Source of the DNA: Platanthera guangdongensis
Taxonomy: Eukaryota; Streptophyta; Magnoliopsida; Asparagales; Orchidaceae
Length of the DNA: 64,000 bases
Direction: 5' to 3'
Assembly: GCA_039583875.1 (NCBI GenBank)
Contig: CM077167.1
Location: 146,833,010-146,897,009, forward strand
Under the pieces are notes generated by a model. That model was given only the letters and a program-made list of their open reading frames with translations, was not told where the DNA came from and did no database searches. Position numbers and translations under genes: made by a program. Each line of letters begins with the position of its first letter. The stretch's first letter is position 1. Shown piece after piece: positions 12,832 through 23,613 of the stretch.

Positions 12832-13115
12832 CTTGTAAATATTTGTTTAAGGATTGAGAGTGACCTAGAGGAGGGTGAATAGCTCCAATTTGAATCTTGG
12901 CTAACCCTTTTTAGTTCAGAGATATATTTTCTTTCAGTTAGATAAACACAGTAGATAATCAAAATAATTTACCATCAATATAAAACTATCATAACATATC
13001 AAACACAGCACAACACAATGAGTTTTATAGTGGTTGCCCAATTTATGGGTACATCCACTTCCCCCTTCGCCTATTTAGCAATGAACTAAATTCGGCCAAA
13101 CTCCTTCTTCCTTTT

Positions 13116-13408
13116 CTCAGATCCGTGGATCTTATAGCTCAGAGCCCAGCTGGCTCCTACAACTCAGACTTTACAAATCTTACCACTCAGATCACCAAGA
13201 TCCTACACCTCAAGTTCTTCATAAGAACTCTACCTCAGAATGTATCCACACTCCTACTTCTCAGGCAAATGCTGCTCTACAACTCAGAGAAATTTTCTCT
13301 TCTCCTAGCTCAGTCAATCCCTGCCCTACCTCAGCCTTTATAACATAGGCTTACAATCTCAGAGAAAATGTTTCTCGTACACTCAGATCTACTGGTAGAT
13401 CTTACAAT
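13116..13408 (-). other. array of about 12 small hairpins in the transcribed part of the SireI LTR
   Basis: On the plus strand each unit reads CTCA, a 4-7 nt stem, a 2-10 nt loop, the complementary stem, then CTAC or TTACA. Stems include GATCC/GGATC, GAGCC/GGCTC, GATC/GATC, GTTCTT/AAGAAC, GAGAAA/TTTCTC (twice), AGCCT/AGGCT and GATCTAC/GTAGATC. Two units are weak or mismatched. Stem sequence differs per unit while complementarity is kept. This is the signature of RNA structure rather than of a conserved sequence. Confidence 0.85.
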
Positions 13409-13854
13409 TTAATAAAAGTAAAAGAAATTGATTGAGAACAAGTCACACAGCAAGAAAGGAATGGGTGATTGCTTCTTGATCTGATCCTGATTGGTTTGCT
13501 TCCTTTGATCTTGAAGTAATAGATTTGATCCTGCCCTTCTTAGCTTTTCAAAGCTTCTTGAAGTTGAAATTAGGGTAGATCTAGGCTGGAGGATGTTGAA
13601 GAAGATTCTTTATCCGGCTTCTCTCTGCCTTCTATATTCTAGAAGATAATTTCTTAGATCTGGACTTGCCAAATTTTTCTCTCTTGTCTCTTAATTTTGA
13701 AGAGTTTGATCCCTTTATAAAGGCTCTGTTAAAGGTAACTAGCTGATCTGGTTAATAACCGACATCTGACAGTTTTGACAGTTATCAGACCCTCTGACTT
13801 GATTTTTGTACTTAGGAAACAAATCTACTTAAAGTGTTGAAACTTGGCTGTTAG

Positions 13855-14345
13855 ATGTGTCGACACCAGTCCTGGGTGTCGACACTACTCTTGTAGTGGT
13901 GTCGACAAACTTTTGAATGTGTTGACACAACCTTCTTTTTGTCTTGACACAGCTGATGTTGAATGTGTCGACACTAGTCCTGAGTGTCGACACTGCTTGC
14001 TTCTAGTCTTGACTCAACCTATGAAGTGTGTCGACACTTTCTTGAGTGTTGAGACAGTTGTATTTAGTCTCGACACTGCTTGTATAGAGTATGTCGACAC
14101 TTATCCTTAGTGTCGACACAACTTTTCTTTATCTCGACACAACTTGTGCAGTGTGAGTCGACACTAGTCCTGAGTGTCGACACAGTTGTTTTCTTGTATC
14201 ATAGTGTCGACCCAAGTCCTGGGTGTTAACACAACTTTCACCTTGACTTAGAACTTCTTTTTTATGTGTCTCGACATTAGTGCTGAGTGTCGACACAACT
14301 TTCTCCTTGTCTCAGCATATCCATGACAAAGGTGTCGACACATGT
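13855..14345 (-). repeat. GTGTCGACAC palindrome array in SireI U3
   Basis: I count about nine perfect copies of the decamer plus several one-mismatch copies in 490 bp. They lie upstream (in element orientation) of the TATA box near 13718. The position and motif match the SireIII U3 array. Confidence 0.9.
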
Positions 14346-14485
14346 CTAGTATCTTAACACTTTTATACTTTAGCTTTATTTGTCTGCATACATGAACTTA
14401 ACATTCATCAAATACAACTATGTGTATATCATTTAACTGAAAGGGATTCTTCAAATCAAGTACATTGTGACCAATGTACCCAACA

Positions 14486-15635
14486 GTAACCCCCAGGTTT
14501 TGTCAATTCTCAATTCCCTCACTATGTTTACTTTTTAAATAATGCACTATACTGTTTAAAGCAAGCTCCCATAGCTTGGTATGAGACGTTGTCTAGCTTT
14601 TTTCTTGATAACAAGTTTACATGGTGAAAGATAGACAATACATTATTTCTTAGGGAAATCAAAGGAAAGATTTTGCTAGTGCAAATCTTTGTTGATGACA
14701 TCATATTTGACTCTACAGAAGACAACCTTTGCAAAAATTTTTCAAAACTCATGCAAGGGAAGTTTGAAATGAGCAGTATATATGAGCTGAAGTATTTCTT
14801 AGGACTTCAGGTGAAGCAATCTGAATATGAAATTTTCATCTCTTAGATGAACTTCACCAAAGAGCTTCTTAATAAATTCAGAATGGAGAATGCAACCACT
14901 ATAAGGACTCCAATGGGTTCAACTGTGTCTCTAGACAAGGTTGAGAAAGGGAAACCTTTTGATGAAACCAAGTACATAAGCATAATTGGATCCTTGCTCT
15001 ACCTGACTGCCAGTAGAACAGATATAATGTTCTCAACATGTGTCTGCGCTAGATATCAGGTTAACACTAAGGAATCTCATTACATCGCTGCAAAGCGGAT
15101 TTTAAGATACCTTAAGGGTACACCCAATCTTGGCTTATGGTACCCAAGAAGTAATGACGTCGAGCTAATTGGCTTTTCAGATGCTGATTTTGTTGGTAGT
15201 AGGGACGATAGAAAAAGCACTTTTGGGACTTGTCAATTCCTCAGAAGACGGCTTATTTCATGGAGCAGTAAGAAGCAGAATTGTGTGACAACTTCTACTG
15301 CCGAGTCAGAGTATATCTTTGTGGGTAGTTGTTGCGCACAACTTCTTTGGATAAGGAATCAACTTGAAGATTATAACTTGAAGTTCAGAGAGATTCTGAT
15401 ATATTGTGACTCATCAAGCGCAATAGCTATCGCAAACAATCCAGTTTCTCACAGCCGGATCAAGCACATCTAGGTGCGCTACTATTTCATCCCAGAGTAT
15501 GTGGAGAATAAGGACATAGCCCTCTACTATGTCCCGACGGACAAGTAAGTTGCAGATATTTTAACAAAGCCGCTAGACGGGGTCAAGTTCTCCTTCTTCA
15601 AGATAGAACTTGGTATGCTCAACATCGAGTCCTGA
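14486..15635 (+). pseudogene. pol: SireII pol, RT and RNase H part
   Basis: Starting at the SireI junction the frame encodes PPGF, then a degraded YGLKQAP region, then FVDDIIF (catalytic DD kept). LKYFLGLQV and RNase H follow with FSDADF, WSSKKQ and STAESEY. The domain ends VADILTKPL and the stop is TGA at 15633. At least three internal stops are visible (about 14844, 15471 and 15547). The first half of pol is outside the window. Confidence 0.9.
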
Positions 15636-15719
15636 AAAGTTTATATTTGGACTCTAAAGAAGATCCAGCATTAGCCACTCAGAAGATTTCAAGAGAATTC
15701 TTACTCAGAAAAATCTCAA

Positions 15720-16075
15720 GCTCAAAAAGGGATTTCTCGAAAAACTATTTATTTCTCGAGAACTACTTATAATTCTCGAGAACTCCTTGTATTTCACAAA
15801 AGCTTTTGAATTTCTCGAGAAACACCTTCTGGATTTCTCGAAAAGTTATATATTTCTCGAGAAATGCCTTATATTTCTCCGAATGTCTAATGGATTTCTC
15901 AAGAAGCCTTATCTTTCTCGAGAAATGCCCAAACCCGCCAGAATAAATTTCTGAAGAATTCGAACCTCCATTCCAGGTATGTCTTTCTCAAATTCTTCAA
16001 AATTTTCAATTTTTTATAAATAGATAAGCCCATAAAATATCCAAATCTACAAATTCGAAAAAGCCATTTCTCGAG
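15720..16075 (+). repeat. TTCTCGAGAA palindrome array between pol and the third ORF of SireII
   Basis: About six perfect copies of the TTCTCGAGAA core, many extended to ATTTCTCGAGAAAT, plus several mutated copies. They surround a TATAAATAG box at 16015. The same motif fills the U3 of this element's own LTR at 19160-19700, so the array is family-specific. Confidence 0.92.
16015..16023 (+). promoter_or_regulatory. TATA box of a putative internal promoter for the SireII third ORF
   Basis: TATAAATAG lies 159 bp upstream of the third-ORF ATG (16174) and just after the palindrome array. SireIII has the identical nonamer in the same place (47116-47124). Promoter activity is inferred from position and conservation only. 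Confidence 0.6.
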
Positions 16076-16173
16076 AAAGACGTTTCAGTTCCGCTGAAGG
16101 CCTTTGCCGCTGTTCTCGCGAAACACCGTCTTCCTTCTCCGAATAGTCAGAAATTTCTCATTCTTCTCAATCG

Positions 16174-18632
16174 ATGGCTCCTATTACAAAGATTAGAATG
16201 GGCATTGAGTTCGTTCGATCAGACATCGAAGAAATTTCAGATGATTTCTGAAATGTTATTCTTCTTATTGAATCCACCGGCCTCACTTTCATCCTTGAGC
16301 ATCCGTGCAAAGTCCTGATAAAAGACGTAAAAGAGATCTTCAGTACTGCAAAGCTTAAGAGGAGTGGGAAGTTGTTGAAAACTTTAGTCAGAGATATGAA
16401 AATCAAAATCAAGCCATCTTCTTTAAAAGAGTTTCTGAGATTGTCATCCATAGATGAAGAAGACTACCTGGAGGAACCAGATTATTTCATGGCTTTGTCC
16501 TTCTGTGGACTCTCTCAGTCCACCACTTCCATTAGAAGACAACACATGAACGATGAGAGCAAGCTTCCGGCAGATATACTTGGAAAAGTCTTACTCTGCA
16601 AAATAGGTTCACTTGGATACATTTCCTCAGATTTTTTTTGCATGATGACTGTTGTGATATGTAGGAAGAAGTTCCAAATGGGACATGCTTTTTGATAAAA
16701 TTAAGGAAAGCATGAAGGCACCAAACATTGCAAGAATTATTTCTCTCTATTTGCATCAAGTGCATCCCCAAATCTTTGACTTATCTAAAGGTGTGTTCAT
16801 TCACCACCTAAAGAAAGTCACTATCTCATCCATCATTCGATGGGAAATAAGAATTCCAAGGCCAAGCCAGGCTCCTGTAGTTCCAAGGATCATAGATGAT
16901 GAAGACAGGACCCTATCTCCCAATCTTACTGATGTAGTTGGCACATCTGGTTCAGCTTTTGAGGGGGAGCCTGCTCCTTCAGTTCATGAAGTAGTTCAGC
17001 AAGCTGAGATTCCAGAAACTGAGGTACATTCAGATATTCCTGTATCTCAGGTTACAGAGCAAGTTGTTGATGATGATGTGGAAGTAGAAGAGGAAAACTT
17101 CGATCAGTCTGATGTTGAGAAGAGCACCTTTGTGCAAGATGGTGGCTCAGGTATGGACATTGAGTCCTCTTCTAATCAAGAAAATCTTGATGATGCACAA
17201 GTTGATATTACTGCAGCTGGCATTGACAGACTGATAGAAAACCTAACTTCAGATGAATATCTCTTCTTCTCTCCTGAAAGGATTACCCAAGACATTCCTG
17301 AAGAGATTCCTGAAGATATACCAGAAGATTCTCAACCCCAGGAACAAATTGAGGGGGAGAATGAGGTAATACTCTCTGATAAGGAAGAAATTACCCCAGA
17401 GCCTGCAGAACCTCCTATGAGGAATTTAGATTTCAATCTCCCTACTATTCTGGGTGTGGAAGGGGATGTAATGATATCTGCGCCTAGAGGTAGCAGTTCA
17501 GTTATTCTTGAAGAAGTATCAGTTTGGATAGCCCTGGCACTACCTCCTCCACCTCCTCCGACTAAAATAATTCCTTATGATACCCTATTGGGTAAGATTG
17601 AATCTATGTTGACCAAGCAACGAGAGTACTTTGACTAGTCTCTCAAAGAAGTAACTGAAAAAGTCACTGCTCTTGAAATAAATGAGCCAGGTTTTGCTGA
17701 AATATAAAAAAAATAAAGATGAATTCAAAAGACTGCTAAACATTGGTGGCAAGGCCTTAGACCACACTATCACGAATGTTGGTAAAATTATGAATCAAGC
17801 AGTCACTATGGAAAACAATCAAATACAATTGCTGAAGAAAACTAAACAACAAAACTTCAAAACTTGTGAAGAAGTTAGAAAATTCAAAGAAGAAGCAATA
17901 GCGACCCTATTTGTAGAAGTCAGAAAGGGGGAGGATAAAGTAAAAGAATATCTAGACAAGAAAGTTCAAGAAATGAAAAATTAGTGGGGTGATCAACTAA
18001 AGGAGATCAATGCAAGTGTAGAAAAGCAGATTAAGGGGGTAAATATCTATACTTATGAGACAGCTGTCTGGATGCATAATCAGATCTTTCCAGACTTTAA
18101 GGTTGACCCAAATGAGGCTCCACCTCCTCATCTTGACCCAAATGCTTTCAAGCCTACTTTTTCTCCTAGACCTGAACAATATAAATTTCCTCCTGAAAGT
18201 TATTCACAGGTATGGACTCATGATCAACTAGAGATTCCTCAAGAACTACCTCCTGAAATGTCAGTGCATAAGAAATGGAAATATGGTGATGGTTCTTCTG
18301 CCAGCAGATCAGTTCCAAGTCAAGGTGCTGCCCAAAGAATTGAAAAAGAATTTACTAAAGTTTGGAGTCCAACTTCAAAGTCTCTTATTCTGGACACTCT
18401 GAAGCTAGTTGTGGAGTTTAATGAAAATAAAGATGATCATTACAGCCACAAGGAGTGGGGGCTTTATGAAAAATCAATGACAAAAAGAAGAATTTATGAT
18501 GTGAATATGGACGTAATAATCCTAAAGCTCCTCCTCGACCTCCAAAGTACTATCTCAAGCCACTCAGTTATCAGAAAAGACAACAAGAAAAGAAGGAAAG
18601 AGAGCATCAGCAACAGTACAAGTGATTCATGA
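16174..18632 (+). pseudogene. SireII third ORF (env-position ORF of SIRE-like elements), broken
   Basis: The ORF begins MAPITK at 16174. It continues with one early stop near 16249 to about 16690, shifts frame (16685-17638), and shifts again (17682-17984 and 18072-18632). It aligns by eye with the SireIII third ORF in three places: the N-terminus, a central block FDKIKESMKAPNIARI versus FDNIKESMKKPNLGRI, and the basic C-terminus. The middle is acidic and Pro/Glu-rich, then Lys-rich and probably coiled coil. I see no signal peptide or transmembrane helix, so an envelope function is not supported. Resemblance to the plant-transposon domain often annotated at this position is inference. Confidence 0.8.
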
Positions 18633-18822
18633 TTATCAATGTTATAGAATTTTGTGCACCTGGATATAATCTAGTGGACAAACACTCTCTCTATATATAT
18701 AATATTGAATTTTGTTGACCTTATTATTTCTTATCTGTCATTACATACATCATGTTACTTGTTAGTTAATTCTTTTATTTTCTCGATATAATTCACCTTA
18801 GTGTAAAGGGTTATGACTTCTA

Positions 18823-18837
18823 CAAATAGGAGAAGAT
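18823..18837 (+). other. SireII polypurine tract
   Basis: AAATAGGAGAAGAT directly precedes the LTR. It aligns with AAATAGGGGGAGAT before the SireIII 3' LTR. Confidence 0.75.
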
Positions 18838-19159
18838 TTTTGGGTATTGTATCAACAATAACCCAGATTTGTGTGAAGTCACCCTTGAACTAAGATAAAT
18901 TAAGTATGTAATTGATGCTACTCTTTAGTTGAGTGCTTGCAGGTTATTATTGCTAAGTGTAGACCAATGTCAGTTTACAATGAGTCACCAAACACAGGAC
19001 CATGCAATGTAATCCCTCATTGTGTGATCCATGATGTTGACTCATATGTAACATCTCTATTGGGATGCACTTTATATTCAAGTACTAAAGAAATAGAAAA
19101 AATGAAGGTTGCTAGTTTTCTGCAAGAAGAAAAGAAATTTTTTCTTAAAAATTTCCTGA

Positions 19160-19700
19160 GTCCATTTCTCGAGAAATGAAATTTATTTCTCGAGAATTCT
19201 AAGTAAATTTCTCGAGATAGCATAGTTGTTCCCAAGAAACCATAAGACTTCTCGGGAAATTGTCTGAATATTTTCTAAGTCTTTTATCGAGAAATGCCCT
19301 GAAGATTTCTCGAGAAAGCCAAGTTAGTTCTCATGAAAAGCAAAGTTGTTCTCGAGAAGTCGAAATCATTTCTCGAGAAGCTAAGTATTCTTCTCGAGAA
19401 ATCAAGTCTTTCTCAAGAAATAAGTCTTTAAGTTCACAAAATTTTAATTAAGTAAATTTCTCGAGAAGGTTAGACCATTTCTCGAGAGAGCAATGCTTTT
19501 CTCGAGAAATCGTATTCTTCTCTAGAAATCTGTCTTTAGATCTAACTTTGTGCTAAGAACTTTTCTCGAGAAATAATATCCTTCTCGAGAAATCAAGTAT
19601 TTTACTTCAAAAAAATTTTGTCAAGTCTTTTCTCGAGAAGTCATGTCTTTTTCTAGAGAAAGCTAATCATTTCTCGAGAAATCTTTTTCTTCTCGAGAAA
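19160..19700 (+). repeat. TTCTCGAGAA palindrome array in SireII U3
   Basis: About 13 perfect core copies plus variants in 540 bp, spaced about 20-60 bp apart, often in the longer form CATTTCTCGAGAAATG. It lies upstream of the TATA box at 19818, as the GTCGAC arrays do in SireI and SireIII. Confidence 0.92.
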
Positions 19701-19817
19701 TGGACTTGCAGATTTTTCATTCTAAATCTTCTGATGGGATTTAAAATTAATCTAAGTTAATGATGATTGATCCACATGGATCTTTCCTTAATGACTTATG
19801 ACCATTGGATGATGATC

Positions 19818-19824
19818 TATAAAT
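19818..19824 (+). promoter_or_regulatory. TATA box of the SireII LTR
   Basis: TATAAAT lies about 120 bp after the palindrome array and 350 bp before the hairpin array. This is the same spacing logic as in the SireIII LTR (TATATATA at 31277). Confidence 0.6.
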
Positions 19825-20170
19825 TAACCATTCAGAGGATCTGCTAACCCTAATTATTACAGCAATCAGAATCGCACCGAAATTTCTAAGATCGGGAGAA
19901 GCCGCACTGCCTTCATCATTGTTCTTCTTTGCTTCTTTCTATCGATCCGGCGATTCAAAAGAAGAAAGAGATTCAACAGATCCGATATTTAAAGATTCTT
20001 CTGCATCCACTTGATCGTGTCAGATTCTAAGTTTTCAGATCAAGATTTTTCGAGATTTCTTCCCCAACCTTCTTCACAGAGATTTTCAGTTTTCAGAAGG
20101 AAGATCCTTGAAAAATTCAGATCTGGAAGTATAAATTTTTATTGTTGATTGTAAAGATTGTTTTTACTCT

Positions 20171-20372
20171 TGTAGGAGCTTTGTCTCCGAGATTCGTAGA
20201 TCCGTTTGTGGATCGAGATTTTTAGATTCGTTTGTGGATCGAGTGTGTAGATCCGGTTTGTGTATCGAGTCGTAGTTTCGGTTGTGGATCGAGGTATAGG
20301 AGTGTGTTATCTCCGAGGTGTAGCAGTGTTGCTCCAAGTTGTAAAATTTGAAGAAATCTGAGAAAGGTGAAG
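20171..20372 (+). other. array of about 8 small hairpins in the SireII LTR
   Basis: Units are separated by CGAG-N-GTAG. Stems are GGAG/CTCC (twice), GATCC/GGATC, GATTC/GGATC (with a G-U pair), GATCC/GTATC (one mismatch), AGCA/TGCT and ATTT/AAAT; one unit is decayed. It lies between the TATA box and the LTR end, as in the other two SIRE-like families. Confidence 0.75.
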
Positions 20373-20559
20373 TTGCCGAATCTATCCCTTTGTGGTAGAT
20401 AAGCAAGGCGGGACAGTGGATGTACCTAATACGGGAAACGACTATAAATCTCTGTGTTTATGTGCATGAATTTTTAGATAATTTTTATTCCGCAAAAAGA
20501 CACAAACATCACCTATTCACCCCCCATTAGGTGATTTAGGTAGACGCTAGATACTTTCA

Positions 20560-22092
20560 TATATATATAATGGTAAACCAAACGTGCAACTTAAGCAACA
20601 TTCACCACAGACGATGGCATTACCAACCATACGCCCCGTGCACTCACGGTACATTATCGGTGTACCAGAAATACCCAGGGTCCCACCTCTGTTCTCAGTG
20701 ACGGTTAGCATAATTTGAGCATTATTTAGTCTTTCCTGGCGGAAGCCAAAGACTCACCCTATGCTACGACAAAGCAATGGTGATCCCCCGGATTCACTCT
20801 TTGACTCACTCCAAGCCGAATGCCATAAGATTGGGTACATATCAGCTCTTTCCCGTTGCTCAAATCGTCAGGCTCGCAAGCCAATACGCAGGTCAACCAC
20901 CCCTTTCCCAATCACAACAACACATAACTCTGTTATGTTCCAAGGCTGGCACCCACGACCACCTAAGCTGGGACCCTTAGGCTCTCAGCTCAACACATTG
21001 TACCACGAGTCATTAAGACACAGGCCTCACCAATGTCCCCCAGGTCTCCACGAGATAGGTCTCACAATCACAACGCTCACTGGGAGCTACTTCCGGCAAT
21101 AGTGCTACAGCCGCGCGGTATGGAATAGACTATCGATTCTTCCCCCTCCAAACAGGTGTTTCCCTGGAGACCCACTCCAGTACTCTCTATGCAGCAACCT
21201 GCACACCCCGCGACTCCAAAATTTACATGTTATCACGGAGTCATCTACGACATACAAAATAATCATCTCCAATATCGACTAACCTGCCCGAATAGGCTTC
21301 ACACGACATTCCTATATCGTACTTCGATTCTGAATTCTAAATGCAAAGATAATAGGATACAACCAATCTACCCGTCGGGAGAACTGCTTCCACGCGTTTG
21401 TGGAGCGTCTACCCTCATATCTCAAAGCAAAGGACTTCGCATATCCAAGAAGAAGGATTGTTACCCTACAGGTTCGCTTCGGCCCCATGGAGGAGAAACA
21501 AATCAGATAAAAACAACCGCAATGGACTCGACTCCGCGGATCTAGACTCGGCTCACGATTTGGAGCTCCAAAACTCCAACAATGGCGGTATTCCTCCTTC
21601 TTCTTCTGTGCTCTCCCCTCTCTCTACCTCTTAGAAAGAGAATGGGCCAAGGGAAATGAGATTCAAACCCTCATTTCCTGACCTTATCTTATCCGGAAAG
21701 CCCCCCCCCCCCCCCCCCGACCGTCCGATCCAACCTAAATAAAATGAAAGACCCTTATTTGGCCTTAAAACGGTCTCCCTGGGCCTGTGCACAGCTTGTG
21801 ACATGGCCGTGTCACACGCCGTGTTCCGCAATCACATAAAAACAGCCAAACTTAGAGCTCGACACAGCTCTAGACAAACCCGTGTCAGAACCCGTGTTCC
21901 TCTCTGCTTTCCAAACTGCTTAGAAAAAACTGCACACAGCTTTGGACACACTCAAGTGACAACCTGTGTGAAACTATAAGATCTACAAAAGGCCCCCAAA
22001 TCACTCCCAATTTATCCCCAATTTCCATAAGACTTCTCTAAGGGTCTTCTACACATATTTGCTTATTCGTATTCGGGTTTTGGGGTGTTACA
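20560..22092 (-). mobile_element. gypsy LTR remnant interrupted by SireII
   Basis: Parts are recognisably homologous to the GypI LTR: CACGCCCCGTGCACTCA near 20628, then repeated CGTGT/ACACG motifs near 21785-21960. The minus-strand LTR begins TGTAACACCCCAAAACCCG at 22092. Its other end is left of the window because SireII split it. A run of 18 C lies at 21701-21718. No pol coding follows at 22093, so it could be a solo LTR. Confidence 0.65.
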
Positions 22093-22250
22093 CCGTCACT
22101 CCCCAAAACCACGCGGTTTAAGGGAGGAGTGATCAGCAGCTTATACACACAGGACCAAGAATCATGCTAGGCAGTGTGAGACTAAACCACCCATTTTAAG
22201 GAGTCGTGACACATGCTTGGATATCACTGTCCATTCCACGCTGAGCACTC

Positions 22251-22470
22251 AACAATGCCAAGCTAAGAAAGTGACTCAAATATCTCATTTGGCTTCCAAT
22301 GCCAGGCTCAGAAGGTGACTTGAAGATCTCATTTGGCTTTCAACTCCAAGCTCAGAAGGTGACTTGAAGATCACACTTAGCTTCAAACACCAATCTCAAA
22401 ATGTTAATTGAAGATCTCACGTGGCTTCCAACATCAAGCACTGAATGAGACTCGAATATCTCACTCGGTG
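22251..22470. repeat. five tandem copies of a 44-bp repeat
   Basis: Units start at about 22251, 22295, 22339, 22383 and 22427, exactly 44 bp apart. Each has a core resembling CTTGAAGATCTCATTTGGCT. Inner copies are the most alike. No coding capacity was found. The rest of 22093-23528 holds no gene I can recognise and becomes AT-rich toward the MORN gene. Confidence 0.85.
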
Positions 22471-23528
22471 TTTGACTACGACCCGAGAACTCTAGTTGAT
22501 GCATTCATAATCCCAACGGTTTCAAGCCCCGAATCCAGAACTCCAGTAGCTATGTTTGATATCTCTATGGTTAAGAGCACGCTTCTATGCACTCTGTTAC
22601 CGACAACTTTGGAATTCTATGAAATCTCATTGTAATGAACGGTAGCATGTCACCCTCTAGGATTACTACTTGTAACACTCAGAGAATTAGTGAAATTTGC
22701 TCGGCACCGATCCGGCCCAGTAGTTTTTTTCCTTTTTAGGTTTTTCCCTTGTTAAGAGCCTTGTTGCCAATTGTTGGTTCAATTTGTGACTGTTTGCAAG
22801 CTTGGCTCACTCTCGAGTTGAATCGATTCATCTTGACCGGACAGCAAGAGGGTGGACATCCTGCAACAAGAACAATCGACAATGACCAACAAGTACGCGA
22901 AGTGTGTTGTAGAAATTTTCAATTAAAAATAATGTAAGAAAACGTGATAATAAAAAAACGATAAGACCATGAAGATTTATTGCTTTGGTGGCAAAAGTGA
23001 TTGAATTGACTCTCAAAAAATTGTGAGAGAACTCCCGAGCTACTCGGAGTGACCAAATCAAATCTTGATTGTAAAAAAATTAGCGGCAAAACTTTGTACC
23101 AACTTGCGCCAAAATTTTAGTTATAAATGCTTGTGAAAGCCTCGTCATTAAATGTATTTAATAATTTAAAATTTCTCCTCTAAATATATATTTTAAGTGA
23201 CCAAATCAATCACCGTTCCTAAATATATTTCGGGAAATTAAATTACTTTGGCCTTAAATATCATTTCTAGTGATCAATTAAATGAAAATTTTGTATTATC
23301 ACTAAGCATGCATTTGTAATTGTGAGTTTAAATTTATATCATCACAAAAGAGATTAAATAAATATAAATTATGAAATAATAGAAACTAAAATAAAATGCC
23401 ATAAAATGCTTGAAATTTTGAATTAGATTTTAAATACGGCTTAACTAACTAAAAGGGATTAGCTAGCTATAACAGAAAAAAATCATTTGAAATTTGAATA
23501 ATATAATTATGTAGCCTATGTGGGTGAT

Positions 23529-23537
23529 TATATAAAA
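23529..23537 (+). promoter_or_regulatory. TATA box of the MORN-repeat gene
   Basis: TATATAAAA lies 77-85 bp upstream of the start codon. It is followed by a pyrimidine-rich stretch suited to a 5' UTR start near 23560. Confidence 0.7.
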
Positions 23538-23613
23538 GCAGAAGGGAAATCCGCTCTCTCCACATTCTGCTTCTTCCGAACCAAATCCTCTCAAGCTACG
23601 ATTCGAAGCCGTA

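Larger units (their letters stand above)
1..14485 (-). mobile_element. SireI: SIRE/Maximus-like Ty1/copia element, 3' part outside the window
   Basis: Read on the minus strand, the element runs from a 5' LTR (14485-12834) through a primer site, gag and pol to a palindrome-rich spacer that leaves the window at base 1. The expected extra ORF and 3' LTR lie further left. It is interrupted by CopI at 3896-10894. Removing CopI plus one TTGAC copy (7,004 nt) puts the two gag parts in one frame. It sits inside the RT region of SireII: plus-strand copia pol resumes immediately at 14486. The family is assigned from the long gag with two zinc knuckles, the pol motifs, and an LTR homologous to that of SireIII. 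The element is non-functional: there are many stops and the RT YVDD motif reads YVYD. Confidence 0.9.
12834..14485 (-). repeat. SireI 5' LTR (about 1,652 bp)
   Basis: On the minus strand it begins TGTTGGGTACATTGG, the same start as the SireIII LTR, and ends in ACA just before the primer site. From U3 inward it holds a palindrome array (14345-13855), a TATA box (TTATAAAGG, about 13722-13714) and a hairpin array (13408-13116). Two further conserved structures follow (13105-13025). The partner LTR lies left of the window, so its exact end was set by homology. Confidence 0.88.
14486..20559 (+). mobile_element. SireII: SIRE-like Ty1/copia element, 3' half
   Basis: This plus-strand element is split by SireI within RT; its 5' half lies left of the window. 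Present are the RT and RNase H tail of pol (to 15635), a CTCGAG palindrome array with a TATA box, a third ORF (16174-18632), a polypurine tract and a full 3' LTR (18838-20559). Its order is the same as SireIII but the palindrome sequence differs, so it is a separate family. It lies inside an older gypsy LTR whose remainder begins at 20560. Confidence 0.88.
18838..20559 (+). repeat. SireII 3' LTR (about 1,722 bp)
   Basis: The start is mutated (TTTTGGGTATTG for TGTTGGGTAC) and was placed by alignment with SireIII. The end TACTTTCA aligns with the TTCTTTCA end of SireIII, after the shared CACCTATTCACCCCCC and TAGGTGATT motifs. It contains a palindrome array (19160-19700), a TATA box at 19818, a hairpin array (20171-20372) and the conserved block with GTGGATGTACC. 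Confidence 0.85.

Noticed and set aside
16174..18632. Calling the third ORF a retroviral envelope
   Set aside because: No signal peptide, transmembrane helix or cleavage motif visible; position alone is not evidence.
21701..21718. Run of 18 C as a functional element
   Set aside because: Simple homopolymer in a decayed LTR, prone to slippage and to sequencing error.
22672..22740. Possible start of another gypsy LTR (TGTAACACTCAG)
   Set aside because: No matching end, duplication or internal domain could be found; only a short resemblance.
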